42,201 nt of DNA from assembly GCA_903644065.1 (NCBI GenBank), contig CAHJXF010000001.1, positions 1 through 42,201 of the forward strand. The letters run 5' to 3'. This stretch comes from Betaproteobacteria bacterium. Lineage in GTDB: Bacteria; Pseudomonadota; Gammaproteobacteria; Burkholderiales; Burkholderiaceae_D. The notes under the pieces are model-generated. The model was given only the letters and a program-made list of their open reading frames with translations, did no database searches and was not told the origin of the DNA. The translations under genes and the position numbers were made by a program. Positions 8,578-17,523 of this stretch are shown here, one piece after another (position 1 is the stretch's first letter; every line of letters begins with the position of its first letter).

Positions 8578-9719
8578 GCCAGCACCTGCGCATACATCGT
8601 CAGCGACGCGTCGACCATCGCCCGCATCGAGTAGCACCGCTCGACGCGCGCGCGGCCCTGCTCGCCCAGGCTAGCCGCGCGGTCGGGACGGGCGAGCAGC
8701 GCGGACAGCGCGGTCGCCAACGCCGCGGGATCGCCGGGTGCGACCGTCACGGCGCAGACGCCATCGGGTGCGACTTCGTTCACCGCATTGTTGAGTCGAC
8801 AGTTGACGATGGGCCGGGCGCACGCCATCGCTTCGACCTGCACCAGCCCGAAGGCTTCGCTGGTGGCGAGCGAAGGCAGGCAGAACACCGCGCACGCGTG
8901 ATAGTAGGCAGGCAGGTCGGCTTCCTCGATGCGACCGACGAAGCGCACGCGGTCGCCGCTTCCGGCCGCCGCGGCGCGCGCCTCGAGCTCGGACGTCAGC
9001 GGTCCGTGCCCTCCGAGGAGCAGGACGGCGTCCACGCTTCGCATCGCATCGATCAGCACGTCGAAACCCTTGTAGTACACGTGACGCCCGACCGCGAAGA
9101 CGATCGGCCGCGCGCCGGCCTGCTCGTGCAGGCGGGCGGCGCGCGCCGTCGTCTCCGGCGTCGCTGAAAAGCGTGCGACATCGACGCCGTACGGGACGAC
9201 CCGGCGCAGGCGGGGTCGAAACGACTCGATCTGCGGACTCGCCAGATGCGACGTCGTGGCGCCGGCGACCGCGGCCAGCGGGTCGAATAGCGTCCGCGCC
9301 GCCGCGCCGTAGAGCGCACCGAACCACCGTTGCCGGACGATGTCGCTGTGCCACGAGGCGACGCGCGCCGCGCCTTTCGCGAGCGGCAGGCAGGCGAAGG
9401 CGAACGGGTCGGGAAAATGGGCATGGACGACGTCGAACGGTGCCTGCGCCGACAGTCGCCGCGTCACCGCCGGCAGCGACGGTGCCAGCGCGAGACTGGC
9501 CAGCGTGCCGCGGCACGGCACGGCGACGAGCCGAACGTCGTTCACGCGCTCCTCGCTCGGGCCGTTTCCCACGGCGTCCCGGTCGTAGACCAGGTTGGTC
9601 ACGTCCAGCCCGGCGGCGGCCTGGCCTTCCGTCAGGCCCTTGACATGGGTTTCGATGCCGCCGAAGTAGCGCGGATGGAATTTGCCGAAGTGGAGGACGC
9701 GCAAGGGTCGCGATCCCAT
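8574..9719 (-). CDS. GT4 glycosyltransferase
   Basis: A 381-residue retaining GT-B enzyme. The N-terminal acceptor domain has GGIETHVKGL at 20-29; the donor domain has VGRHVYYKGFDVLI and the EX7E motif between Glu288 and Glu296 (SEAFGLVQVEAM). It probably adds a mannose- or rhamnose-type residue to the growing repeat unit at the cytoplasmic face. It overlaps the priming transferase gene by ATGA and lies 7 bp after the next GT4 gene, so it belongs to the rml-wzx operon. The ATG at 9719 leads straight into the expected first beta strand (LRVLHFGKF). No exact donor or acceptor can be assigned. Confidence 0.9.
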   Translation of the reverse strand: MGSRPLRVLHFGKFHPRYFGGIETHVKGLTEGQAAAGLDVTNLVYDRDAVGNGPSEERVNDVRLVAVPCRGTLASLALAPSLPAVTRRLSAQAPFDVVHAHFPDPFAFACLPLAKGAARVASWHSDIVRQRWFGALYGAAARTLFDPLAAVAGATTSHLASPQIESFRPRLRRVVPYGVDVARFSATPETTARAARLHEQAGARPIVFAVGRHVYYKGFDVLIDAMRSVDAVLLLGGHGPLTSELEARAAAAGSGDRVRFVGRIEEADLPAYYHACAVFCLPSLATSEAFGLVQVEAMACARPIVNCRLNNAVNEVAPDGVCAVTVAPGDPAALATALSALLARPDRAASLGEQGRARVERCYSMRAMVDASLTMYAQVLA

Positions 9720-9726
9720 GGAACGG

Positions 9727-10887
9727 TCAGTGTCGGCCGAGCACGCGGCGATAGACGGCGGCGGTCTGGCGCGCGCAACGTGCCCAAGAGAATTGTTGCG
9801 CCTTCGCCAAGCCCTGTGTCGAACGCAGCGCCCATTCGTCGTCGTCCTCGGCCAACCGCAGGATCGCGGTGCGCATGCCGTCGACGTCTTTGGGCGAGAC
9901 GGTGATGCCGGCGTCGCCCACGACCTCGGGAAGCGATGCGCGGTCCGAGGCGATCACCGGCACGCCGCTGGCCATGGCTTCCGCCGCGGGCAGGCCGAAC
10001 CCTTCGTACAGCGACGGGAAGACGAACATCCGCGCGGCACTGTAGATGATCGGAAGTTCGTGCTCCGGCAGGTAGCCGAGACGTCGCGCGCGACCGTTGC
10101 CGATCAGCGCCTCGAGCTCCGAATCGGTGCCCTCGGACTTCCAGCCCGCGCCGCCCACGATCACCAGCGGGTAACGCAACGCCAGGCTCGACGGCAGGCC
10201 GGCAAACGCGCGGATCACCTGCAGCAGGTTCTTGCGCGGCTCGAGCGTCCCGACGGCGAGCACGAATCTGCCGTAGGTCAGCCCATGTCGCCGCAAAACC
10301 GCGTCGCACTGCCCGACATCGCGCGGCGTGAACTCCTGCGACACGCCGAGCAGCGTCGTCGTGATGCGATCGGGTTCCACGCCGAACTCGTCGATCACCT
10401 CCCGGCGCGTGAACTCCGAGTCCGCGAGCAGGTGGGCCGCGCGCTCGATGGCCGGCGGCAGCAACTTGCTCATGATCTTCACCCTGAGGTCGGGATGCAT
10501 CTCCGGATAGCGCAGGTAGGACAGGTCGTGGATGGTCAGGATGGTCGGTCCCTCGAAGTCGAAGGGCAGGAAGTTGGGCTCGTGGTACAGCGCCGGCTTC
10601 CGGGCGAACAGGCCGGAGTTGAAGCGGTTCTGCTGGATCGCGCGGCTGACCTCGTACGGCTGCGGCAGCAGTCGTTTGAACCACTTCTTGATGAAGGCGA
10701 GGTTGGGGATCTCGCGCGGCAGCGCCTCGTCCGCCCATTCGTAGCCGAAGAAATAGTGCATGTCGAGGTCGGTCTCGGCGGCCAGCGCCTGCGCGACGTG
10801 GAGCGTGTACTGGCCGATGCCGGTCAACGGCCGGATCAGGCTCGATGTGCCCAGCGCGATCGACAGCGGTTCGCGGTCGACGATCAC
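9727..10887 (-). CDS. GT4 glycosyltransferase
   Basis: A 386-residue GT4 enzyme resembling the mannosyl/rhamnosyltransferases of O-antigen clusters: TGIGQYTLH (22-30), a DLSYLRYPE acceptor-domain segment near 121, [11 protein letters not shown] (155-165), [11 protein letters not shown] (212-222) and the EX7E pair Glu295/Glu303 in [12 protein letters not shown]. The start is the GTG at 10887, which overlaps the stop of the upstream methyltransferase (GTGA). The frame continues open upstream only as antisense shadow of that gene. It acts in the cytoplasm on lipid-linked intermediates. Given dTDP-L-rhamnose and GDP-D-rhamnose genes nearby, a rhamnosyltransferase role is plausible but unproven. 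Confidence 0.9.
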   Translation of the reverse strand: MIVDREPLSIALGTSSLIRPLTGIGQYTLHVAQALAAETDLDMHYFFGYEWADEALPREIPNLAFIKKWFKRLLPQPYEVSRAIQQNRFNSGLFARKPALYHEPNFLPFDFEGPTILTIHDLSYLRYPEMHPDLRVKIMSKLLPPAIERAAHLLADSEFTRREVIDEFGVEPDRITTTLLGVSQEFTPRDVGQCDAVLRRHGLTYGRFVLAVGTLEPRKNLLQVIRAFAGLPSSLALRYPLVIVGGAGWKSEGTDSELEALIGNGRARRLGYLPEHELPIIYSAARMFVFPSLYEGFGLPAAEAMASGVPVIASDRASLPEVVGDAGITVSPKDVDGMRTAILRLAEDDDEWALRSTQGLAKAQQFSWARCARQTAAVYRRVLGRH

Positions 10888-11489
10888 TTGACCACCGTCA
10901 GGTCGAAGTGGATCTGGTGCACGGGATAGATGTACGCGAAGCGTTCCTCGTAGAGCCGCCGATGCCGGTTGACGAGCATCAGCAACCAGCGGTCGAGACC
11001 CTTCCGCAACGGGATCAGCAGCGGATCGAAGGCCACGTGGTCGAGCCGCAGCGTGGCAGTGCTGTAGGCGTGGCGATGCACGTCGGTGCCGGCGATGAAG
11101 TAGTCGAACGAACGCGACGTGAAGGCGCGCCGATGGGTCGGATCCGAATGGAAGTTGATGCCGCTCATGAACGGCGCGGTGACCTCGATGCGGCAGCCGG
11201 CCTTGCCGATGCGCCACAGCTCTTCGATGGTCGGCACGAAATGATCGACGTGCTCGAGCACGTCGTGGCAGACGATGCGGTCCGCCACGTCGGACTCGAA
11301 CGGGTAGGGGAACACGTTCATGTCGTGCAGCACGTCCGCGGCCGAGCGCGGGTTGATGTCGACGCCGATCGCGCCGGGGGTCTTCGCGTTGCCGCAGCCG
11401 AACTCGATGATGGTCGGGGCGCTGGCCGATGCGGGAATCTTCATGGCGGAACGGAAGGTCGATGGCACGGCGGCGGGAAGCGGGCTCAT
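10884..11489 (-). CDS. Class I SAM-dependent methyltransferase
   Basis: 201 residues. The SAM-binding glycine loop is EFGCGN (29-34), followed by GVDINPR with the acidic residue for the ribose, a VLHDMNVFPYPF segment and CHDVLEHV (motif IV/post-I region). The fold is that of small-molecule or sugar methyltransferases. ATGA overlaps join it to the genes on both sides, so it is made with the glycosyltransferases and probably O-methylates a sugar of the repeat unit or its lipid-linked form. A second in-frame ATG at residue 16 would still keep the whole SAM domain. The target hydroxyl cannot be predicted. Confidence 0.82.
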   Translation of the reverse strand: MSPLPAAVPSTFRSAMKIPASASAPTIIEFGCGNAKTPGAIGVDINPRSAADVLHDMNVFPYPFESDVADRIVCHDVLEHVDHFVPTIEELWRIGKAGCRIEVTAPFMSGINFHSDPTHRRAFTSRSFDYFIAGTDVHRHAYSTATLRLDHVAFDPLLIPLRKGLDRWLLMLVNRHRRLYEERFAYIYPVHQIHFDLTVVK

Positions 11490-12223
11490 TTGCGCAGGAC
11501 GCAGATCGCGCCCGAGCGCCGGTCGACGGCACGGCGCAGGAGGCCGGCGACGCTTTTCAGCCGCCGGCCGAAACCGGGCTCCGGCGTTCCCGATTCGATG
11601 TTGGTCCCGTAGACGGCGCGGAACAGGGCGGTGGGATCGAGCAGCCGCTCGAACGACGTGAAGCCCGCGCGCTTGCCGAGCGCGAAGATGCGCGACGGCG
11701 GCATGTCCTTCTCGCTGACGCCGTAGCGGGCGATGGCGTCGATCGATTCGGCGCTGCGCGAATGCCCCTGGCCGGGCTCGTGCGTGATCAGCACGCCGCC
11801 GTGCCGGATGGCGCGGAAGGCCGACGCGATGGCGGCTTCCTCGTCCTCCGCATGATGCAGCGAGTCGAAGAACAGGCCGGCATCGAACTCGTCCCTGAAC
11901 GGCAGCGATTCGTAGTCGGACACGACGAACGACGCGGAGTGGGCCGCATGCCGGTCACGGTTGCGGTTGGCGAGCGCGATCATGTCCGGCGCGATGTCCT
12001 GGCCGACCACGCGATGGCCGTAGCTGGCCAGGAACCAGCTGGTCCAGCCGCTGCCGCAGCCGAGGTCGAGCACACGGGACGGCGGCGGCGGCAACAGGCT
12101 GAGGATCAGTCCGAGATCGACCAGATTCTTCGCGCAGGTCGCCTGCGAGAACGGCTTGTCGAACGCCTCCCGGTGACCGGTCTCCCCCAGCGTCTTCAGA
12201 TAATCGATCTCGCCCTGTTTCAT
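11486..12223 (-). CDS. Class I SAM-dependent methyltransferase
   Basis: 245 residues with VLDLGCGSGW at 51-60 (SAM loop), GQDIAPDMI (acidic residue after beta 2), FVVSDYESLPF and a FFDSLHHAEDE segment, the usual Methyltransf_11/25 layout. The C-terminal half (from about 150) includes DAIARYGVSEKDMPP and GKRAGFTSFERLL, often found in methyltransferases of polysaccharide loci. A purine-rich GAGAGAACG just before the ATG can serve as ribosome binding site. It lies 16 bp after the flippase gene and overlaps the next methyltransferase by ATGA. Likely role: modification of a sugar or of the glycan end. No substrate is evident. Confidence 0.83.
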   Translation of the reverse strand: MKQGEIDYLKTLGETGHREAFDKPFSQATCAKNLVDLGLILSLLPPPPSRVLDLGCGSGWTSWFLASYGHRVVGQDIAPDMIALANRNRDRHAAHSASFVVSDYESLPFRDEFDAGLFFDSLHHAEDEEAAIASAFRAIRHGGVLITHEPGQGHSRSAESIDAIARYGVSEKDMPPSRIFALGKRAGFTSFERLLDPTALFRAVYGTNIESGTPEPGFGRRLKSVAGLLRRAVDRRSGAICVLRK

Positions 12224-12239
12224 CGTTCTCTCGATGGCG

Positions 12240-13835
12240 TCAGGATGCCGGCCCCGGTCGGGCCTGTCCGACGCGCTTGACGAGAAGCCACTCGTGGTCG
12301 TGACCGAAGGTCAGCAGCCACAACGCCGGGAAGACGGCTGCCGCGGCGACAGCCGCCGACACGAGGGCGCTCCAGCTGTGCAGCAGCGGCGCGGCCGCGG
12401 CCAACGCCAGGGCGACCGGCCCACCCACCGCCGCGAGCCGGAGCAGCAGCGGCCAGGCGGTTCGCCGCGCAGCCGGTCCGATCTCCCGCGAGACGAGCGT
12501 ATTGAAGACGACGGTCTGCGACATGCCGATCAACGAAGCGACGGCCGCGCCCACGATGCCGAAACGCGGCGTCAGGACGACCAGCGAGCCGATCGTCAGC
12601 ACCCCGCCCAGGAACGCGAACAGCGCCGCGATGCGGGCCCTGCCGAGGCCCATCGTCACGTTGGCTGCCACGACCGACGCGGCGGCCAGCGCATAGCCGA
12701 TCGCGAGCAAGCGCAGGACGATCGCGTAGCGGTCCGCGAAAGCCTCGTCTAGCCACAGTGCGAGGAACGCATGCGCGAGTCCGAGGATGGGGACCAGCAT
12801 GGCCATCGCCAGCGTCGCGCACAGCCGCGCCGTCGCGCAGTAGGTCTCGAGCAGGGAATCGGCATCGCCCGCCGCGTGCAGTTGCGTCGCACGCGGAAAC
12901 GTGAAGGTGGCGGCCGATGCGATCACGAGGAGCGTCTTGTTCGCGAGGCCGGTGCAGATCGTGTAGGCACCCGCCGCGGCCGGCGACACGAGCGCCGACA
13001 CGAGCAGCTTGTCGGCATTGAAGGTCGCCAGCGACGACACCTGGGCGACGAACGCGCCGGCGCCGACCGGCAGGAACGCGCGGAGCAGGAGACGTCGATC
13101 GCGATCCGCCGACTGCCTCTCCACGATCGGCCGGACGACGCGCGGGTCGAGGGACGCCGCTTTGGGGTCGCTGCCGCGAGTCCGCATCGACGACGGCCTC
13201 TTGCCGACCACGAGCAGCGCGACGGTCGTCAGGGCGATGTTCGCGGTGCTTAGCGCGACCAGGTCGGCGATACCCCCGCCGTTGGCCGCCCAGGTCGTGC
13301 AGACGAGCCAGTACGCAGTGCCGCCGAACACCTGGATACGTGCGGCGCTGCCGTAGCGCTCGAGCGCGCGAAGCGGCACGAGCGCGGCCGCGTTGGCCAT
13401 CGCGAGCGGAATGCCGAGCGCCGCGGCGACCCAGGCCGGTGAATCGTCCCCGACCGTTTCGCCGAGCTTCAGTGCCTGCGCGACGACGTCGTGGCCGAGA
13501 TGGAAAAGCAGGCAGAGCAGCAAACCCCAGACGATCAGCAGGACCAGCGTCTCGTGGAACACGCGCCGGGCGCCGGCGTGATCCCCGTGCGCGCTGTACT
13601 GCGCGAAGCCGCGGGTCGCCGCCGTCGACAAGCCCAGGTCCAACTGGCCGGCTATCTGCGGGATCAGGTTGAAGAGCACCAGTGCGCCGTAGGGCTCGCG
13701 CCCGAGCGCGCGCAACAGGATCGGCGTGGAGACGATCAGCGCGATGAACGGAATGCCCTGCGCCGCGAGATTGGCGATCGCTCCGGCGGCCGTGCGGTTC
13801 GGCCGTTTCACCGCTGCGGCGCAGACACCGGGCAC
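12240..13835 (-). CDS. Wzx-type polysaccharide flippase
   Basis: A 531-residue integral membrane protein of the MOP superfamily with about 12-14 helices. The N-terminus (IANLAAQGIPFIALIVSTP) and the LLRALGREPYGALVLF segment are typical of RfbX/Wzx proteins; a central basic loop (about 213-245) is followed by the second helical bundle with FNADKLLVSALVSP, a hallmark in this family. It would flip an undecaprenyl-diphosphate-linked repeat unit to the periplasm. It sits 45 bp after rmlD and before the methyltransferase and glycosyltransferase genes, in the same unit as the priming transferase, forming a Wzx/Wzy-type set. The ABC exporter genes elsewhere in the locus make its presence notable. Confidence 0.88.
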   Translation of the reverse strand: MPGVCAAAVKRPNRTAAGAIANLAAQGIPFIALIVSTPILLRALGREPYGALVLFNLIPQIAGQLDLGLSTAATRGFAQYSAHGDHAGARRVFHETLVLLIVWGLLLCLLFHLGHDVVAQALKLGETVGDDSPAWVAAALGIPLAMANAAALVPLRALERYGSAARIQVFGGTAYWLVCTTWAANGGGIADLVALSTANIALTTVALLVVGKRPSSMRTRGSDPKAASLDPRVVRPIVERQSADRDRRLLLRAFLPVGAGAFVAQVSSLATFNADKLLVSALVSPAAAGAYTICTGLANKTLLVIASAATFTFPRATQLHAAGDADSLLETYCATARLCATLAMAMLVPILGLAHAFLALWLDEAFADRYAIVLRLLAIGYALAAASVVAANVTMGLGRARIAALFAFLGGVLTIGSLVVLTPRFGIVGAAVASLIGMSQTVVFNTLVSREIGPAARRTAWPLLLRLAAVGGPVALALAAAAPLLHSWSALVSAAVAAAAVFPALWLLTFGHDHEWLLVKRVGQARPGPAS

Positions 13836-13880
13836 GGCCTGCCGCGATGCAGGCCGCGAGGCATCCCGCAGCTCGTCGCC

Positions 13881-14864
13881 TCAATGCGCGATCGATCCCA
13901 GCAGTTCGTCGAGGCAGGCGTCGACATCGGCTTGCCAGGGCGGCGGCACGATGTCGAAGGTCCGGACGAAACGATCATGGTCGAGCAGCGAGTAGAGCGG
14001 TCTTCGGGCCGGCGTCGGATAGCCGGCGGTCGGGGTGGGCTGGATCGCGGAAGCCTCGAGGGTCCAGGGACCCTCGGGTCGACGCGCATGCAGTCCGGCG
14101 ACGACATGCTGCGCGTAAGCGTGCCAGGTGGTCGCGCCGGCGGCGGTCGCATGATACGTGCCCCGCGTGCGCGCCAGCGTCTCGAGCGCCGCCGCCGTCG
14201 TCGGCGCGCCACGCGCCGACGCATCGCCGGATGCCGGGCGCAGCATCGCTGCGATGAACGCGACGAGCCGGCGCGCGTCGGTCGGCGCACCCTGCTGGTC
14301 GGCCACCACGGTGATCGTGTCCTTGCTCGCGGCCAGCCGCATCATGGTCTTCAGGAAGTTCGCGCCACCGGCCGAGAAGACCCACGACGTGCGCAGGATC
14401 CAGTGCGGCACTCCGCTAGCGCGCACGGCCTCCTCGCCGGCGAGCTTGCTGTGTCCGTAGACGCCGAGCGGGCCGGTGGGGTCGTCCTCGCGGTACGGAC
14501 GGCTCGCAGCGCCGTCGAAGACGTAGTCGGTCGAGACGTGCACCAGCGCGCCGCCGCGCGGCGCGAGCCAGCAAGCGATGGCGCCGGGCGCCGTCGCGTT
14601 GACGGCCATCGCCGCGTCGACGTCGCTCTCGGCACGGTCCACCGCGGTGTAGGCGGCGGCATTGACGACGAGCCGCGGCGCGACCGATTCGAGGGTGCGC
14701 CGAACGCTGTCGGCGTCGCCCAGGTCCATGTCGTCGCGGCCGACGAAGACCACGTCGGCGTCGACCGGCTTCCAGGTATCGACGGACGCTTCGAGCGCAG
14801 CGCCGAGCTGTCCGCCGCGGCCGGTCACGAGCACCCGGGGCCGCTCGCCGTCCGGCCCGCTCAA
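13881..14864 (-). CDS. rfbD: dTDP-4-dehydrorhamnose reductase
   Basis: Last step of dTDP-L-rhamnose synthesis (NADPH-dependent reduction). The short-chain reductase fold shows VTGRGGQLGAAL near the N-terminus, VHVSTDYVFDG, and YGHSKLAGEEAV with the catalytic Tyr and Lys. I use the TTG at 14864, which overlaps the rfbC stop (TTGA) and gives 327 residues; a GTG at 14834 would start right at the first strand (VLVTG) and is also possible. No ATG lies in the proper place: the next upstream in-frame ATG is deep in rfbC. The C-terminal region has the expected PRPLYSLLD-like segment (ARRPLYSLLD). Gene order is rfbB-A-C-D. Confidence 0.93.
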   Translation of the reverse strand: MSGPDGERPRVLVTGRGGQLGAALEASVDTWKPVDADVVFVGRDDMDLGDADSVRRTLESVAPRLVVNAAAYTAVDRAESDVDAAMAVNATAPGAIACWLAPRGGALVHVSTDYVFDGAASRPYREDDPTGPLGVYGHSKLAGEEAVRASGVPHWILRTSWVFSAGGANFLKTMMRLAASKDTITVVADQQGAPTDARRLVAFIAAMLRPASGDASARGAPTTAAALETLARTRGTYHATAAGATTWHAYAQHVVAGLHARRPEGPWTLEASAIQPTPTAGYPTPARRPLYSLLDHDRFVRTFDIVPPPWQADVDACLDELLGSIAH

Positions 14865-15418
14865 GCGAAACACTCGGCGTCGGCGAACGGGATCCCCGCC
14901 CTGTCCTTCGCGGCCAGCAACGGCTCGCCGTCGAGCGGCCAGTCGATCGCCAGGCGCGCGTCGTTCCACAGCAGCGTGCGCTCGTGCTCGGGCGCCCAGT
15001 AGTCGGTCGTCTTGTAGAGGAACTCCGCCGATTCGGACAGCGTGACGAAACCATGTGCGAAACCGGGCGGAATCCACAGCTGCTTCTTGTTGGCGGCCGA
15101 CAGGACCAGGCCGAACCAGCGCCCGAAGGTCGGTGACGACCGTCGCAGATCGACCGCGACGTCGAACACCTCGCCGGCCGTGGCGCGCACCAGCTTGCCC
15201 TGCGCGTGCTCGATCTGGTAGTGCAGACCCCGCAGCACGCCCCGCGACGAGCGCGAATGGTTGTCCTGCACGAAGACCGGCGCCTGCCCCGTCAGTGCCT
15301 CGAAGGTGCGGGCGTTGTAGCTCTCGTAGAAGAAGCCGCGATCGTCGCCGAACACCGCGGGCTCGATGACGACGACGCCGGCGAGCGGTGTATCGGCAAC
15401 GGTGGCGCGCGCGCTCAC
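14861..15418 (-). CDS. rfbC: dTDP-4-dehydrorhamnose 3,5-epimerase
   Basis: A 185-residue cupin-type epimerase, the normal size for RmlC. Key segments are [30 protein letters not shown] (52-68, with the catalytic His66), [27 protein letters not shown] and [13 protein letters not shown]. It converts dTDP-4-dehydro-6-deoxy-glucose to the L-lyxo isomer for RmlD. The start is the GTG at 15418, which forms a GTGA overlap with the rfbA stop; the frame is open further upstream only as shadow of rfbA. Coupled on both sides, it is clearly part of the rml operon. Confidence 0.95.
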   Translation of the reverse strand: MSARATVADTPLAGVVVIEPAVFGDDRGFFYESYNARTFEALTGQAPVFVQDNHSRSSRGVLRGLHYQIEHAQGKLVRATAGEVFDVAVDLRRSSPTFGRWFGLVLSAANKKQLWIPPGFAHGFVTLSESAEFLYKTTDYWAPEHERTLLWNDARLAIDWPLDGEPLLAAKDRAGIPFADAECFA

Positions 15419-16299
15419 AGCACCGGATCCGTCAGCAGTTGCAGCAGGTACTGGCCGTAGCCGGTCTTCCTGAGCGGCTCGGCCAGCTTGCGGATCTGCT
15501 CGTGGTCGATCCAGTCCTGGCGCAACGCGATCTCTTCGGGGCACGACACCATCAGGCCCTGGCGACGCTGCAGGGTCGCGATGAAGGCGGACGCCTCGAG
15601 CAGCGAGTCGTGCGTGCCGGTGTCGAGCCAGGCGAAGCCGCGACCCATGATCTCGACGTTCAGCTGGCCCATCTCGAGGTAGCGGTTGTTGACGTCGGTG
15701 ATCTCGTATTCGCCGCGCGGGGACGGGGCGATGTCGGCCGCGATGTCGCACACCTGGTCGTCGTAGAAGTAGAGCCCGGTCACCGCGTAGTTGGAGCGCG
15801 GCTGCGCGGGCTTTTCGGCCAGCGAGACGGCCCGGCGATCGGCGTCGAACTCGACGACGCCGTAGCGCTCGGGATCCTGCACGTGATAAGCGAAGACGGT
15901 GGCGCCTTTCGTCGCGGCATCGGCATTGCCGAGCTGGGTCGGCAGGTCGTGGCCGTAGAAGATGTTGTCGCCGAGCACCAGCGACGACGGTGCGCCGCCG
16001 ACGAAGTCGCGGCCGATGACGAAGGCCTGCGCGAGGCCGTTGGGCACCTGCTGGACCGCATACGACAGCGAGATGCCCCACTGGCTGCCGTCGCCGAGCG
16101 TGGACTCGAAGCGCGGCGTGTCGGCCGGCGTCGAGATGATCAGAATGTCGCGGATGCCCGCCATCATCAGCGTGCTGAGCGGGTAGTAGATCATCGGCTT
16201 GTCGTACACCGGCAGCAGCTGCTTCGAGATCGCGTGCGTGATCGGATACAGCCGCGTCCCGGAGCCGCCGGCGAGGACGATGCCCTTGCGCGCCTTCAT
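15415..16299 (-). CDS. rfbA: Glucose-1-phosphate thymidylyltransferase
   Basis: Forms dTDP-glucose from Glc-1-P and dTTP. The 294-residue product begins [19 protein letters not shown], the signature nucleotide-binding loop, followed by [29 protein letters not shown] (metal-binding Asp) and [10 protein letters not shown]. Length and motifs match RmlA closely, including the C-terminal allosteric helices ([19 protein letters not shown]). The ATG at 16299 overlaps the rfbB stop as ATGA. Glc-1-P could be supplied by the phosphomannomutase/phosphoglucomutase encoded at 38065. Confidence 0.97.
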   Translation of the reverse strand: MKARKGIVLAGGSGTRLYPITHAISKQLLPVYDKPMIYYPLSTLMMAGIRDILIISTPADTPRFESTLGDGSQWGISLSYAVQQVPNGLAQAFVIGRDFVGGAPSSLVLGDNIFYGHDLPTQLGNADAATKGATVFAYHVQDPERYGVVEFDADRRAVSLAEKPAQPRSNYAVTGLYFYDDQVCDIAADIAPSPRGEYEITDVNNRYLEMGQLNVEIMGRGFAWLDTGTHDSLLEASAFIATLQRRQGLMVSCPEEIALRQDWIDHEQIRKLAEPLRKTGYGQYLLQLLTDPVL

Positions 16300-17408
16300 G
16301 TGGGATGCCCCTCGAGGACGTCGACCGTGTCGGTGGCCGTGCCGCCGCCCGCGTACTGGTGCTCGATCCAGTGGCGATAGCTGCCGTCCTTGACGTGCGC
16401 GACCCACGGCTGGTTGTCGAGATACCAGCGGACGGTCCGGTCGATGCCGGTCTCGAAGTTCTCCAAGGGCGACCAGCCTAGCCGCTCGCGCAGCTTGGTC
16501 GCGTCGATCGAATAGCGGCGGTCGTGGCCCGGCCGGTCCTTGACGTACGCGATCTGGTCGGCGTAGCGGCCGCTCGGCTTGGGACGCAACGCGTCGAGCG
16601 TCGCGCATAGCGTGTGGACGACTTCGAGATTGGTCCGTTCGTTCTCGCCGCCGACGTTGTAGACCTCACCGCAGGTTCCCTTGTCCAGGACCAGCGCGAT
16701 GGCCGAGCAATGATCGCCGACGAACAGCCAGTCGCGGACGTTCCGGCCGTCGCCGTAGATCGGCAGCGGCTTCCCTTCGAGGGCGTTGGTGATGGTCAGC
16801 GGGATCAACTTCTCCGGGAACTGGAACGGTCCGTAGTTGTTGGAGCAGTTGGTCGTCAGGACCGGCAGCCCGTAGGTATGGAAGTACGCGCGCACCAGGT
16901 GGTCCGACGCGGCCTTCGACGCCGAATATGGGCTGTTCGGCGCGTAGGGCGTGGTCTCGCTGAACGGCGCGTCGTCGGGCCCGAGCGAGCCGTAGACCTC
17001 GTCGGTCGACACGTGCAGGAAGCGGAAGGCGGCGGCCTCCTCGGCGCCGAGACCCTTCCAGTACGCCAGTGCGCACTGCAGCAGGTTGAAGGTGCCGTTG
17101 ATGTTGGTGCGGACGAATTCGGCGGGACCGAGGATCGAGCGGTCCACGTGGCTCTCGGCGGCGAAGTGGACGATGGCTCGCGGGCGGTGCTCGGCGAATA
17201 GGGCGGCGACCGCCGCCTCGTCGCAGATGTCGACCTGTTCGTGGCGATAGGCGGACGCGTTACTGTCCGCCGTCAGCGACGCCAGATTCTCGGCGTTGCC
17301 GGCATAGGTCAGGACGTCGAGATTGAGCACCGGCTCGTCGCATTGCGCGGCCCAGTGGAGGATGAAGTTGGCGCCGATGAAGCCCGCGCCGCCGGTAACG
17401 AAGATCAT
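16296..17408 (-). CDS. rfbB: dTDP-glucose 4,6-dehydratase
   Basis: First gene of the rml unit: converts dTDP-glucose to dTDP-4-dehydro-6-deoxyglucose with bound NAD. The 370-residue extended SDR has [11 protein letters not shown] near the N-terminus, [20 protein letters not shown] (catalytic Asp/Glu after the Thr), [11 protein letters not shown] (Tyr/Lys) and [16 protein letters not shown] clear ribosome binding site GGAAGG (17415-17420, minus) lies 6 bases before the ATG, stronger than at the coupled genes downstream, as expected for the first gene of a transcript. The 115 bp upstream hold a TATAAT box. Confidence 0.97.
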   Translation of the reverse strand: MIFVTGGAGFIGANFILHWAAQCDEPVLNLDVLTYAGNAENLASLTADSNASAYRHEQVDICDEAAVAALFAEHRPRAIVHFAAESHVDRSILGPAEFVRTNINGTFNLLQCALAYWKGLGAEEAAAFRFLHVSTDEVYGSLGPDDAPFSETTPYAPNSPYSASKAASDHLVRAYFHTYGLPVLTTNCSNNYGPFQFPEKLIPLTITNALEGKPLPIYGDGRNVRDWLFVGDHCSAIALVLDKGTCGEVYNVGGENERTNLEVVHTLCATLDALRPKPSGRYADQIAYVKDRPGHDRRYSIDATKLRERLGWSPLENFETGIDRTVRWYLDNQPWVAHVKDGSYRHWIEHQYAGGGTATDTVDVLEGHPT

Positions 17409-17486
17409 GATCTGCCTTCCGTTCGCGCCGCGGTGTCATCGCGGTACCGCTGCCAGACGAAATTTGTGCGCTGCACCAATCAAGCG

Positions 17487-17516
17487 ATTATAGACGTGCC
17501 CGAGCGACCGTGTTCG
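17487..17516 (-). promoter_or_regulatory. Candidate sigma-70 promoter of the rfbBACD-wzx unit
   Basis: On the minus strand a perfect TATAAT occupies 17492-17487. A weak -35 candidate, CGAACA (17516-17511), stands 18 bp upstream. It lies in the only gap of notable size (17409-17523) within about 30 kb of minus-strand genes and about 80 bp before the rfbB start. The -10 is convincing, the -35 is poor, so an activator may be needed or the unit may be read mainly from upstream. Confidence 0.5.
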
Positions 17517-17523
17517 CCGTCCG

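Noticed and set aside
17409-17523. JUMPstart/ops element for RfaH ahead of the polysaccharide units
   Set aside because: No GGCGGTAGCnTGCT-like sequence was found here or in the wzm leader; a partial GGCGGTAG near 19407 is inside gmd.
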